A program made the translations under genes and the position numbers. From JAYZDF01 sp036337945 (GTDB lineage: Bacteria > Myxococcota > Kuafuiibacteriia > Kuafuiibacteriales > Kuafuiibacteriaceae): 61,528 bases of DNA. Position 1 is the stretch's first letter. Each line of letters opens with the position of its first letter. Location of the stretch: NCBI GenBank assembly GCA_036337945.1, contig JAYZDF010000016.1:1-61528 (forward strand), given 5' to 3'. Positions 17,071 to 26,702 of this stretch are shown here, piece after piece. The notes beneath the pieces were generated by a model. That model saw nothing but the letters and a program-made list of their open reading frames with translations. It did not search any database and was not told the DNA's origin.

Positions 17071-18870
17071 TCAAGGTTCCCATGCCACCATTACTCCTAA
17101 ACCGCCCTCAAACTGTTCGCCTTTTTCAAGAAATACTTCGTAGGCAAGCCAAGGAAGCCACCAAAGCCGGGTATTCACGTGAAGTCCAAATGAGCTGAGG
17201 TCATCACCACTTAAACCTCGCGAAACGAATGCTGCACGAGCTTCCAAAGTTTTAGTAGACCAAATCCTTGTTCGAGATAGTTGAGTAACAAGTGCAATCT
17301 TTTTGTCTAATAGAGAGGCGCGCGAGGTTATACCATCAGAATATGCGATGGATGCAACGACGTTTTCATATTGAAATTTGAGTTCGCCGCCAACAACCAT
17401 CCGATCTCTCGCCAGAGATAGTTCGGACCAATGTTTCGGACGAGACGTCAGGTAAATCGGCCCAAAAATGCCATCGATAAATCGACTACCGGACCAGCCC
17501 GCAGTAACGTTAGTCGTTACTTCTTTTCTGACCCTCGAACGTGAGCGCCAACGGGTCTTAAAGGCCAGTTGGGCTCCCCCACCCCATTCACCGGAACTCC
17601 TCAGCGCACTGGTTCGGAGTCCAACGTCGAGTTTCCATGACCGAGACTGCATAACATCATAACTCGAGAATGCTTCCAGTCCCGTCAACGTACTCTCTCG
17701 ACCGGTCAATTCGCTTCTAGCAGCAGCTTGGTCGCTTGCGAATGTCATGCCCATTTGGAACCCCGGAAAAAGTTCTCGCGCTCCCAAAGCAAGCGCAAAA
17801 ACGTCTGGCTCAAAAACATCGCTAACGATAGCTTGTGCTTCGAGAAACTTATTTCGAAAGCGCCCAGCAAATGAAAGCGGTGTTTGTTTTACAGACAAGC
17901 CTGGCACTCCCGAAGCCAGCGCACCTGGGACAAGTCGATCAACTAAGAACCCGCCGCCGGCGCTCACATCGCCGAGTCGATCGAGTCTTAGTTCTAATTC
18001 TGCTTCAGGTAATCCGACCGATACGGTTCTGATGAAGCGCGCAGCATCAGACCACCGAGAAAATTCGCCAAGTGTTGGCTCTGCATCCCATTCAAACCGA
18101 ATCGGAGCAGCGAGCGCAAAGGAGATCCCAAGATGACGCCATACGTAACGCAATTCTGGAGAAAGAGTTAGGCCGATTGCACCACCTTCTGTAATCGTCG
18201 CGGCCCGAAAACCTAAGAAGGACGTGTCTCGTAAAGTCAGTCTTGGACCAACAGAGACAGAAGTAATATCGGATATTAGTCGTTTCGTGATCGGCAAATA
18301 ATCAGAGCCTGAATGCTCTACAAGCTCAGTAGCAATAGCTTGGCCTCGCGAGGCTGTAGACGTCGAAATCTGAGAATGACCTTTGCCAAAATCGATGTAT
18401 CTTCGAGCTGTCTTGAAACGTTGAACAAACCAATTTGAATCAATATTCGTATAAACCACCTTACCCGAACCACTAGCAGCATGAATCATCTGCCGATTCC
18501 CTAAATACAAGCCAACGTGATTGATACGCGCTTTATCCGGTTCTTGGCCGTAGAAGAGTAAGTCCCCGGCCTGAATATTCTTCCACGGTACGAAAAGGCC
18601 AAACTTCGCTTGCGAACGAGATACCCGAGGAATTGCGTAGCCTGCCTCGGCAAATACTCGACAGGTAAACCCAGAACAATCAAAATATGGCGTGCCCGTT
18701 CCACCCATTTTGTAAGGGCGTCCCAAATATTGAACAGCTATCTTCTCAAGTTCTTCAAAGCTTTGAACCTTGGTTTCCTTATTGACAAGAAGCTCTGGAG
18801 GTCTCCAGCTTTCATTTCGAGCCAGACCGCTCGATAAAGAAAAAATGATTGTTGCAACAACGAGTTTCAC
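17071..18870 (-). CDS. NlpC/P60 peptidase fused to a probable outer-membrane beta-barrel
   Basis: Residues 1-17 form a signal peptide. Residues 35-160 are an NlpC/P60 cysteine peptidase domain with all three catalytic positions: Cys 65 in YFDCSGF, His 118 in INHVGLYLG and His 130 in MIHAAS. Such domains cut gamma-D-glutamyl-diaminopimelate bonds in peptidoglycan. The remaining 420 residues show alternating polar/hydrophobic strands broken by turns, typical of an outer-membrane beta-barrel (AQLAFKTRW, VVASIAYSDGITSRASLL), ending in MVAWEP. The barrel is inferred from pattern only. The GTG start overlaps by four bases (GTGA) the ancestral stop of the upstream oxidoreductase gene, indicating an operon. 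Confidence 0.82.
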   Translation of the reverse strand: MKLVVATIIFSLSSGLARNESWRPPELLVNKETKVQSFEELEKIAVQYLGRPYKMGGTGTPYFDCSGFTCRVFAEAGYAIPRVSRSQAKFGLFVPWKNIQAGDLLFYGQEPDKARINHVGLYLGNRQMIHAASGSGKVVYTNIDSNWFVQRFKTARRYIDFGKGHSQISTSTASRGQAIATELVEHSGSDYLPITKRLISDITSVSVGPRLTLRDTSFLGFRAATITEGGAIGLTLSPELRYVWRHLGISFALAAPIRFEWDAEPTLGEFSRWSDAARFIRTVSVGLPEAELELRLDRLGDVSAGGGFLVDRLVPGALASGVPGLSVKQTPLSFAGRFRNKFLEAQAIVSDVFEPDVFALALGARELFPGFQMGMTFASDQAAARSELTGRESTLTGLEAFSSYDVMQSRSWKLDVGLRTSALRSSGEWGGGAQLAFKTRWRSRSRVRKEVTTNVTAGWSGSRFIDGIFGPIYLTSRPKHWSELSLARDRMVVGGELKFQYENVVASIAYSDGITSRASLLDKKIALVTQLSRTRIWSTKTLEARAAFVSRGLSGDDLSSFGLHVNTRLWWLPWLAYEVFLEKGEQFEGGLGVMVAWEP

Positions 18871-19895
18871 GGAGTCAGCACTATCTTCCCAAACTGCTCT
18901 CGATTGATCAAACGACGCTGAGCTTCTACTGCATCTTCTAGAGGTAACACTTCATCCAAAACAGGTTTAAAGTCTCCCTTGTTCGCGCTCTGCAAGATAG
19001 GAATCATGGCGTTGAGTGACCCCATCGTGTTTCAAATAATAGAAAGGTGGCGAGCAAACAAAAGCCGAATATCAATTTCGACTTTCGGCTTTGTCGTCGC
19101 TCCACAGGTCACCAAACGACCACCGATTGCTAGAGACTTTAACGAGCCGGGGAACGTTTCGCCTCCCGTATGCTCGAACACGATTTCAACCCCTTTTTTC
19201 TCGGTGATTTCCCAGACTCGCTTTGAGAAGTTTTCTTCTACGTAGTTAATAGTATGGTCAGCGCCCAACTGTTTCGCTTTTTCTAACTTTTCATCTGATG
19301 AAGCTGTTGTAATCACCGTCGCCCCGAACGATTTCGCAATTTGAATCGCCGCGGAGCCGACTCCAGAGCCTCCGGCGTGGATGAGAACAGTCTCATTTCT
19401 GCGAAGATGACCCTGCTCCACTAACATTCCCCACGCAGTCGTGTAGACCAAGGGGAGACAGGCTGCTTCCTCGAATGAAAGCGCAGCGGGTTTTGGAAAA
19501 ACGTTTTGGCCAGGAACAACTACGAGCTCGGCATACCCACCCGGAATATGCTCTCCTAGTATGGCATATTGCGAGCAGCGATTGTCTTCACCTCGGTCAC
19601 ATGCATCGCATTCACCACATGAGGTACCAGGTCCAATGACTACCTCGTCGCCCTTTTTGAGTCCTCGTACTTCGCTGCCTACAAGGTCCACAGTTCCAGC
19701 GATATCCGAGCCTAAGATGTGTGGCAGTTCCAGGTTCAAACCCGGCCAACCTCTCCGAACCCAAATATCCAGATGATTCAGGGCGACAGCCTTTACGGCA
19801 ACCCTCACTTCATTGGGCCCCGGAACAGGATCTTCGACCTCGGCGATTTCAAGAGCGTCAAGTTCACCGTGCTTTCGAAAAACAACCGCTTTCAT
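18867..19895 (-). pseudogene. zinc-type alcohol dehydrogenase/quinone oxidoreductase with an in-frame TGA
   Basis: A medium-chain dehydrogenase: MKAVVFRKHG at the N-terminus, the structural zinc lobe C-x2-C-x2-C-x7-C (CGECDACDRGEDNRC), and the nucleotide-binding HAGGSGVGSAAIQIAK. The frame stops at TGA (19032-19034) after ARHLSII, yet the next 54 codons in the same frame continue the family's normal C-terminus (NTMGSLNAM, PVLDEVLPLEDA, NREQFGKIVLTP) to a second TGA at 18867-18869. In relatives a Gly (GGA) usually stands at the first TGA. The second stop overlaps the next gene's GTG as GTGA, so the long form was the original. A point nonsense mutation, recent or a sequencing error. A start 12 codons upstream (19931) is possible. 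Confidence 0.85.
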
Positions 19896-20131
19896 GGCCT
19901 GTATTGAAGCGATTTCCACAGGTTGGCGCAAGCCATCTACCGAAAACAGAGTAAACCCTTAAAGAAATAAATCTTGTCTGATTACTGGGCCTAAAAATCA
20001 AAGCATATATGGTAATCCGAGTCATTTTCGGCGAAGCAGACACTCTGTTTTTCACCCAGTCAGGAAACTTTTTGCGACCCTACATTTTCTCTTTGGAGAT
20101 TTCAGTATCTGCCCTCTATAAGGCCCGGGAC

Positions 20132-23100
20132 ATGCGCAAGAAATGGCTCGGGATTGGGTTGGTTTTTCTCATCGGATTTTTTGGTTTCCTCACGTCGAAA
20201 AGAAGCGACGGACAGGCGGTTTATACAGAGAATGTTCGCCTTTCCATCGATATGAGTCAGGCGAGCTATCAAGGTGGCCTGAGTGAACTCTTCGTACTCA
20301 TCGACAATGTCGGCGGCAGGAATCCTCTGCAAAAAGCAAAACAGCTCACGAACACGGGAGGCTCCAACTGGGAGCTGACTGTTCCGCTGACAGAGGGAGA
20401 TTACATTTATGTATTCGTCGCGAATCCGCGGCAGTACATCGATCTCAACGATCCGAACTTGAATCCTGACGACGTACCTGACGCAAACTTTTTCAATGAT
20501 CCTAATCCCAGATTTGATGGATTCGGCGGCCAATTCGGCAAAGACAATCTCTATTTCGTTAGGAATCCGCAGCGTCCGGAATTTGATAAAAGTTCGGCCT
20601 CTCCTCTACCAGGCGAACTTCTAAGGTCTGGTTCTTTAGTCGCTTCTGCCCGCGTAAATTTGGGGAGTTCGAATACCCCTCTTGATGCATCGACGGTTCG
20701 AGTACGCATGGAAACCAAAGAGCCTTATGGTGTCTTGGAGAGCGGTGTTGTGCGGCCAGCCATCGAGTTTGAAAGCGCAACCAATGCGAGTCTCAACAAT
20801 CAAACGATTTCTGCTTCCTTCGAAAACGTTCCCGAAGGACTTCATTACGTTCAATTCGATGTCAGCGATGCCAACGGCCTCGCGGCAGACTCGCTCCGTA
20901 TACCTGTTTTTATCAACTTGCAGAATGAGGTTCCCACCGCGAATGCTGGGCCAACACGTTTTGGTCAGCGATACCGCTGGATTGAGCTAGATGGCGGACT
21001 GAGTGCTGACCCAGACGAGCTCGGTTTTTCTAATTTCTCGTGGAGAAAAATATCGGGACCAGGTCAAATGGAACTGCGAACCATCAGCCAAGAACCCCGT
21101 AATGGAGACGTTAGTCAGCGCCGATGGGACGGTGTTCCGATCACGGATGGCGATGGCCATATCGTCGCGGACCAACTCAACTCAACCAATGCATTGCCTC
21201 AAGTTCGATTTGACCAAGCCGGAGAGTACGTGATGGGACTTACTGTTTCGGACGAGTCGAGTGCGGTAAGCCAAGAGGACCAGACTAGAGTTTTCGTAGC
21301 AAACAACATTAATACGAGCTGGAAAGTACTTCTCCACGCTGGAACGAAGAACGGGCAGCTTTATATTACCTCGGCCGCTTCAGACTTACCGAACGGTGTA
21401 CCTGTTCGATTTGTAGCCGACGCACGAACACCACTCACACTGAACGCAGAGTCGAACGGTATTGATGTCAGTGGCCCTATGCCAGCTGCGGGGCACTATT
21501 TTGTTCATGCATACGCCGGCGACTTACAAAATACCGCCAGTCATCCGACCGAAATTATTATTGAAGTCGATGAAAACGGTAACGTAACTTCTCGTGACCT
21601 CAATTCGACTCCTGAATTTTGGCAAAAAGACTCGGTCATGTACCTTTTATTTGTTCGCGAATTCGCAGACTCAGATGGTGACGGAGAAGGCGATTTTCGA
21701 GGCGCAACTCAGCGAATCCCGTGGATGAAGGACCTAGGCATCAACACGATTTGGGTCATGCCTATCGAACCTAGCGGTACCACGCATGGTTACTCTATGG
21801 ACGCTTTTTTCGCGACACACAAAGACTATGGCGAAGTAGAAGACTTCGAACGTTTTGTAGAGAAAGCCCACGAAGCAGGAATCAAGGTTGTTCTCGACTT
21901 CGTCCTCAATCATACCTCTCCGGTTCATCCTTGGTTCGAAGCGGCAAAGGCCAATCCGCAAGCAGCAAGTCGAGACCGCTTTTTGTTCAGGCAAGATGGG
22001 TCGTATCAGTATTCTTTCGACTTCATCAGTCTACCTGACCTGAACTACAACGACCCAGTCGTCCGAAAGGCTGCGGTCGACCGTGCACGTTTCTGGATGG
22101 AGACTGGTATCGACGGGTTTAGGTGCGATATCGCTGGGTTCACACCAATGAGTTTGTGGCGCGGGGTCCGGCGCGAAGTTCTCAAAGCAGACATGAATGG
22201 TTTCATGTTAGCTGAGATCATTCCTCCGTCTTCCGACTTCCTCGACCGTCAATTCGACGCCCTTTATGACGCCTGGACCTACTGGGAGATGCGAGACGGG
22301 TTCGCTGGTAACAAACAGTTTTCTAGTCTGGATACGGCACTCAGAGCAGCCGAGCGCTTCGTTCAGGATTCACCCTCCGCCGTTGTTCGCGAAAAGGTCT
22401 CTTCGGAGGACCTCACCTATATTCGGTATCTTGGTAACCAAGACGAAGACCGGTTTTTACACTTGGCCGGTAAATCGAAAGAGCGTCAACGAGTTGCGGC
22501 CGCGGTATTGCTCACACTGCCGGGAATGCCACTCATTACCTACGGCGACGAAGTTGCTTTGGTCGAAGGCCGAGGGAGAATGCGTTTTGGCGGGGAAGAT
22601 GAAATGCTAGCCCATTACCGCAAGTATTTGCGAATTCGCCATGGCAACCCAGGACTCAAGGGACAATCACAAGATAATCCTGGTGGTTCACTGAATAGAT
22701 ACGCTCGAATTAGTTCCGACGGTGATCTTAATGCGGACCAAGTTTTTAGCTTCCTAAGGTATGGAGATGGTCAAACCTTTGTCGTTTTAGCGAACCGTAA
22801 CCAGGCACCTGTTATCGGAACACCCGTTCAATACTATCTTAGCTCAGAGGTTCTTTCCGCTCTGCCGGATGGACCGATCGTCATGACGAATCACGCGAAC
22901 CCTTCCGACGTTCTCACAGTGACAAAGAGTCAGCTCACCGGTGGGCACACCGCTCGGGTAGGAAGTCATGAAGTAAAAGTCTACCAACTCGCTACTGTTG
23001 CGATTCCAGATGCAGATGAGGACGGAATTCTCGACAGTTACGACATTTGTTTAGGAATTCCCGATGGTGAAACTACAGATGCAGATTTCGACAACATACC

Positions 23101-24115
23101 GGACCTCTGTGATCACTGCCCCGGTACAGCGCCTTACACCGATGTTGGTCTAGACGGCTGCGTTCGTTCTGCGACCATGGCGAAGGCAAAGTATGAGTTA
23201 GATGGAATCGTCGACGATGAAAGCTATCTGGTCGCCGAATCTAACGGCATAAAACTGTACGCTTCTTTCAACGGGCGCCAGCTTTATGTAGCAATGACAA
23301 GCGCGGAAATTGGAAAAGACCATATAATTTTGGTCGACGACCAGAACAAAGAAAATCCAAACCTAGTGAGTATTCCTCATGGAAAATCTGGCCGTTCAAT
23401 CGCTCGCTGGGCGCTCCTTGATGAAGGTAGAAGTAACAAGACAACATGGTCGGGCCCTTGGGTCGGCTCTCGAGCCGCATCACCCTCTCCTCTGGCAACT
23501 GGGGTTTTAGAGACAACAATCAACCTCGTAGAACGATACGGCGATGAAATGCCTTCTAGTATCCGAATCGCGGGTCTGCAATTTACCGCTGGTGCAAATG
23601 GAACACTACTTGGCCAGGTGCCCACGGCGAGTGTCGCTGGCGCAGACATTACTTCAGATGAGTTCTTTTCATTTGAACTCAAGATGCCTGAGATAAAACC
23701 TTACACTCCTGGCGGCACGACCGACGGCGGGATCGTGATTCCGAATCAAGATGCGGGAACAAGCAGCGTGTTGGATTCCGACGGTGACTCGGTCGAAGAC
23801 TCGAGTGATAACTGTCCAAATATTCCTAATGCCTCTCAAAGAGATGAAGACAATGACGGGCGCGGGGATGTCTGCGACTCCTGCCCACTGACCCCAAGCG
23901 GAGAAGCCATCGACTCTAGAGGTTGCTCGGCAGCATCAGGAGAAATCCCGATTCCCGTTCCGGAACAAATTATCAACTCAACCGAAGAAACTGGCTGCAG
24001 CTGTTCAGCGTCACACCCGAACAAGGGCCGAAATACAGATTGGGTGTGGCTATTGGTCGCTTTTGGCTTGTTTCGCTTGACCCGAGCCGACGCCTTTCGC
24101 AGGAGGAAATCATGA
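20132..24115 (+). CDS. secreted multidomain alpha-amylase (GH13) with sorting tail
   Basis: Signal peptide at residues 1-30; an upstream in-frame ATG at 20009 would bury it, so ATG 20132 is chosen. Residues 30-110 look like a carbohydrate-binding module, 270-420 like Ig/PKD modules. The GH13 barrel starts near 510: region I DFVLNHTS, nucleophile Asp 666 in GFRCDIAG, acid/base Glu 695 in MLAEI, and Asp 771 in GNQDEDR, where the usual His of NHD is Gln. Two TSP3 blocks (DADEDGILDSYDIC and DSDGDSVEDSSDNCP) flank a domain of about 180 residues. The end (GCSC, a hydrophobic stretch, then FRRRKS) is a MYXO-CTERM-like surface sorting signal. It would act on starch or glycogen outside the cell. A TATAAG lies 9 bases before the ATG. 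Confidence 0.9.
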   Translation: MRKKWLGIGLVFLIGFFGFLTSKRSDGQAVYTENVRLSIDMSQASYQGGLSELFVLIDNVGGRNPLQKAKQLTNTGGSNWELTVPLTEGDYIYVFVANPRQYIDLNDPNLNPDDVPDANFFNDPNPRFDGFGGQFGKDNLYFVRNPQRPEFDKSSASPLPGELLRSGSLVASARVNLGSSNTPLDASTVRVRMETKEPYGVLESGVVRPAIEFESATNASLNNQTISASFENVPEGLHYVQFDVSDANGLAADSLRIPVFINLQNEVPTANAGPTRFGQRYRWIELDGGLSADPDELGFSNFSWRKISGPGQMELRTISQEPRNGDVSQRRWDGVPITDGDGHIVADQLNSTNALPQVRFDQAGEYVMGLTVSDESSAVSQEDQTRVFVANNINTSWKVLLHAGTKNGQLYITSAASDLPNGVPVRFVADARTPLTLNAESNGIDVSGPMPAAGHYFVHAYAGDLQNTASHPTEIIIEVDENGNVTSRDLNSTPEFWQKDSVMYLLFVREFADSDGDGEGDFRGATQRIPWMKDLGINTIWVMPIEPSGTTHGYSMDAFFATHKDYGEVEDFERFVEKAHEAGIKVVLDFVLNHTSPVHPWFEAAKANPQAASRDRFLFRQDGSYQYSFDFISLPDLNYNDPVVRKAAVDRARFWMETGIDGFRCDIAGFTPMSLWRGVRREVLKADMNGFMLAEIIPPSSDFLDRQFDALYDAWTYWEMRDGFAGNKQFSSLDTALRAAERFVQDSPSAVVREKVSSEDLTYIRYLGNQDEDRFLHLAGKSKERQRVAAAVLLTLPGMPLITYGDEVALVEGRGRMRFGGEDEMLAHYRKYLRIRHGNPGLKGQSQDNPGGSLNRYARISSDGDLNADQVFSFLRYGDGQTFVVLANRNQAPVIGTPVQYYLSSEVLSALPDGPIVMTNHANPSDVLTVTKSQLTGGHTARVGSHEVKVYQLATVAIPDADEDGILDSYDICLGIPDGETTDADFDNIPDLCDHCPGTAPYTDVGLDGCVRSATMAKAKYELDGIVDDESYLVAESNGIKLYASFNGRQLYVAMTSAEIGKDHIILVDDQNKENPNLVSIPHGKSGRSIARWALLDEGRSNKTTWSGPWVGSRAASPSPLATGVLETTINLVERYGDEMPSSIRIAGLQFTAGANGTLLGQVPTASVAGADITSDEFFSFELKMPEIKPYTPGGTTDGGIVIPNQDAGTSSVLDSDGDSVEDSSDNCPNIPNASQRDEDNDGRGDVCDSCPLTPSGEAIDSRGCSAASGEIPIPVPEQIINSTEETGCSCSASHPNKGRNTDWVWLLVAFGLFRLTRADAFRRRKS

Positions 24116-24843
24116 TCTCGCGGAGAAACACTTGTATCTTTATGCTCGTCGCAGCCATGGGCTGCGGAGACGTAAGCCCAACCGAACTCCCCTCAAACCA
24201 ACGAGTCGTGAGCGTCGAGATTGATCCAGCCGACGCAACAAAGCTTTCTCTGCGTCCCGTTGCTTTGCAACTCGCAGCGGTGGCTGTCGACGCTCGACTT
24301 GATTCACCCGTTCTTGATTTTCGGGCTTCTCGAGCAGTGAGTCCTGGAGCGAACGCTGGCGCACCTGTCCGCATGTCCGTCGCGCTGGAAATGGACCGCA
24401 GCTACCTGCTGTATCTCCAGGTTCCGTTAGATGGGCGAGTCGGAATCGGACGTATGGTAGGTCGCTTACTATTCCAAACCGGACAGGGAAGCGCTCGAAC
24501 GAGCGTCTTGAACGGTCGAGCAACCGGCATTAGCGCGGCTCTATCAGATTTAGACTTGGGCCTTCTCACACTAACCTCGGGACGAAGCGATGGCGATGAC
24601 AGCAGTCGCGATCTCGTCATTGAAGTAGGTGAAGATACAAGCGTAAATCCATTATCCGCAAATGATAGCGATGCGGATGGAACTCCTGATTTCGACGATG
24701 CCGATGATGATAATGACTTCATCCCAGATGATGTTGATGACGACGCGAATGGGGACGATATTCCAGACAGCCAACAATCATACGAAGCACTTCTAAAGTT
24801 CGACGTCGATGGCGACCAGGTCCCTGACCTATTCCAGCCCTAG
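24112..24843 (+). CDS. lipoprotein with Asp-rich calcium-binding tail
   Basis: The ATG overlaps the amylase stop (ATGA) and is preceded by a strong AGGAGGA, so translation is coupled and this start is secure. A lipoprotein signal ends in AMGC near residue 18. The middle 150 residues form a beta domain I do not recognise (LRPVALQLAAVAVDARL, LLYLQVPLDGRVGIGRM). The C-terminal 60 residues are TSP3-like: DSDADGTPDFDDADDDND and DVDDDANGDDIPDS, expected to bind calcium. Co-translation with the surface amylase suggests both sit at the cell surface, the lipoprotein perhaps helping its anchoring or carbohydrate capture (inference). Confidence 0.82.
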   Translation: MISRRNTCIFMLVAAMGCGDVSPTELPSNQRVVSVEIDPADATKLSLRPVALQLAAVAVDARLDSPVLDFRASRAVSPGANAGAPVRMSVALEMDRSYLLYLQVPLDGRVGIGRMVGRLLFQTGQGSARTSVLNGRATGISAALSDLDLGLLTLTSGRSDGDDSSRDLVIEVGEDTSVNPLSANDSDADGTPDFDDADDDNDFIPDDVDDDANGDDIPDSQQSYEALLKFDVDGDQVPDLFQP

Positions 24844-24883
24844 ACACCCGTAATACTTTTCGTTAGCTTCCTGCTTGCGAAGC

Positions 24884-26005
24884 ATGCTTATAAACAATCC
24901 ATCATCTTTATCTACGATATCCCTCGTCGGTGCACTCTGCCTTAGTCTATGCATCGGATGCGCGAGGACAGTTGCGCACACGCCACCGCCCGGCTGGTTT
25001 ACGACCCCACCGAGCGAAAGAGGAACTCTTCTGTTCGTTGGCGACGCCACCCAGCAAACGGATGCCGAAACCGCGAGAGACCTAGCTGTTCAAAAAGCAC
25101 TTTTTCAGCTCTCTTTAAAGGTTGGAGCCAAAATCGAATCCCGTTTTGACTCCAGGGAAGCAGAAACGAATGGGCAAGGAACGCAATCTGTTTCTCTGGA
25201 GATGTCTATTGCTGGCGAGGAATTTACAGCACGCGGCGTGACAATTCGAAAGTCCGTAACACATCCGCACAAGGACACGTTCGACGCGTACGTACTCATC
25301 GCATGGCCAGAAAAAGAGTACCAAGCCATCGTGAGAACTCAACAAAATCGAGCAGAGAAAGCATTGCGCGATTACCTTGCAGCAAAAGATGCCGTGACCG
25401 CCAAAAATATTTCGGAAGCAATCCGCCTCGCAGAGAATGCAGGAAAAGCCGTTCCAGCAGTCCCACTTCGACTTTCGCATCCCGATATTCCGGATACGAC
25501 GGTACTCAGACAATCGCTCAAGGAGTTGGCCGAACAAGCGAGACAACTTGCCAAAGAGAAAGCCGGTGTTTGCGCAATGGAAGTTATTTGCGAGCGCGAC
25601 GGGCAAACTAAAAAGTGCGCAAATTCCCGCTATGTGGCTTTAAGCCGCGCCATCACCGAGGCGGGCAAAAAGGTTTCATCACAACGGCTTGGAACGAACT
25701 TGGCGAGTATGATTCTTGAGGCTAACTCTCCGACTTTGAGTGCAGAAGCCAAAGGCTCTGGATGTCTGGTTGCTGTTGGTTTTCAATCAGAGCATAGAGC
25801 GAAATCTGGGCCCTTTATTTTTATAAATTATTCCGCTCGTGTCGCCGTCTATGATGTAGAGTCGGGGAGAATTACTCATAGTTTTGAGGTACCTCCCACC
25901 AAAATAGGTCACGTCAAATACGAAGGAGCGATGAAAAAAGGATTTGACGCTGCGCAAGGAAAAATTGCCACGTTTTTATCTAGTCAGCTAAAAGGAACTC
26001 CATAA
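24884..26005 (+). CDS. LPP20-like lipoprotein
   Basis: Signal with lipobox CIGC near residue 26. Residues 40-150 resemble the LPP20 domain: PGWFTTPPSERGTLLFVGDA followed by ARDLAVQKALFQLS and a TRGVTIRKS-type strand, then a tyrosine near YVLIAWPEKEYQ. A helical stretch (150-215) precedes a second domain with Cys-flanked segments (GVCAMEVICERDG). A TTG three codons upstream (24875) is an alternative start. The last base of the stop TAA is the first base of the next gene's ATG (TAATG), so the thioredoxin-like gene is translationally coupled. LPP20 proteins are outer-membrane lipoproteins of unsettled role. Confidence 0.75.
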   Translation: MLINNPSSLSTISLVGALCLSLCIGCARTVAHTPPPGWFTTPPSERGTLLFVGDATQQTDAETARDLAVQKALFQLSLKVGAKIESRFDSREAETNGQGTQSVSLEMSIAGEEFTARGVTIRKSVTHPHKDTFDAYVLIAWPEKEYQAIVRTQQNRAEKALRDYLAAKDAVTAKNISEAIRLAENAGKAVPAVPLRLSHPDIPDTTVLRQSLKELAEQARQLAKEKAGVCAMEVICERDGQTKKCANSRYVALSRAITEAGKKVSSQRLGTNLASMILEANSPTLSAEAKGSGCLVAVGFQSEHRAKSGPFIFINYSARVAVYDVESGRITHSFEVPPTKIGHVKYEGAMKKGFDAAQGKIATFLSSQLKGTP

Positions 26006-26589
26006 TGAAACCACAAACTCTCATTGCGACTACTGCACTCATTATCGTCAGCACCTTCGGCATACTGAGTACCGCAGATGCAAAGCCAATGAAGGAACTC
26101 AAAAAAGCTAAGGAACTCAAAAAACTAGCAGCACCAGCATTCAAATTGAGAACCCTTGACGGGGTATTGGTCCGACTTGATGAAATCGCCTATCGCGGAA
26201 AAGAGAAATCATGGGCTAAAAAACAACCTGTACTATTAGACTTCTTCCGAACAGATTGCAGCCCATGCATAAAAGCACTGCCTGAGCTTATCGCGATCAA
26301 CGAGCAATACACGAACCAGGGGCTGAGAGTAATCGTTGTGGCCCTGCTCGAAGAAGAAAACGGGAAACAGAAACTAAGTGATTTCCTTCAGAAAAACCCT
26401 TTGCCTTTCACTGTGGTTGTAGACAGCAATGAACATTACAGCAAAAAGTACCTCGGCGAATCTATCAAGCTTCCCTCGAGTTTCTTTGTCGATAAGACAG
26501 GCTATATCGTCAAGGCGAAGCAAGGCGGAGGAGGTTCTATGCGTGATTACTTCAAATCGGAACTGACAAGTCTGCAAGCGACCCCATAA
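26005..26589 (+). CDS. TlpA/ResA-type thioredoxin-like protein
   Basis: A signal peptide (to about STADA, residue 26) exports a thioredoxin-fold domain. The redox motif is C-S-P-C in FRTDCSPCIKALPEL, with the usual Trp before the first Cys replaced by Asp. The cis-Pro region is KLPSSFFVDKTG. It would reduce or exchange disulphides in periplasmic proteins. Neighbours: coupled to the LPP20-like gene upstream (shared A in TAATG) and followed after 113 bases by a His-rich protein. The N-terminal mature region is strongly basic (MKELKKAKELKKL). Confidence 0.85.
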   Translation: MKPQTLIATTALIIVSTFGILSTADAKPMKELKKAKELKKLAAPAFKLRTLDGVLVRLDEIAYRGKEKSWAKKQPVLLDFFRTDCSPCIKALPELIAINEQYTNQGLRVIVVALLEEENGKQKLSDFLQKNPLPFTVVVDSNEHYSKKYLGESIKLPSSFFVDKTGYIVKAKQGGGGSMRDYFKSELTSLQATP

Positions 26590-26702
26590 AATCATAAGAG
26601 TCGTCGTCCGCCCTCAATTACATAGAACCTCTAAGGGAGCTTACCTAGGGCATTCCTCGTACAAGGGTTGACTAAAACGGAGCTAAAGGTCGTCTATAGG
26701 GT

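Noticed and set aside
19032..19034. TGA as a selenocysteine codon
   Set aside because: Relatives carry Gly rather than Cys at this place, I see no convincing stem-loop of SECIS type after it, and TGA ends many other genes here.
19725..19745. tRNA T-loop-like GGTTCAAACCC
   Set aside because: No acceptor stem or anticodon arm around it; it lies inside the conserved oxidoreductase coding sequence.
20009..20131. Upstream extension of the amylase frame from an earlier ATG
   Set aside because: It would place 41 residues before a clean signal peptide; the ATG at 20132 fits export.
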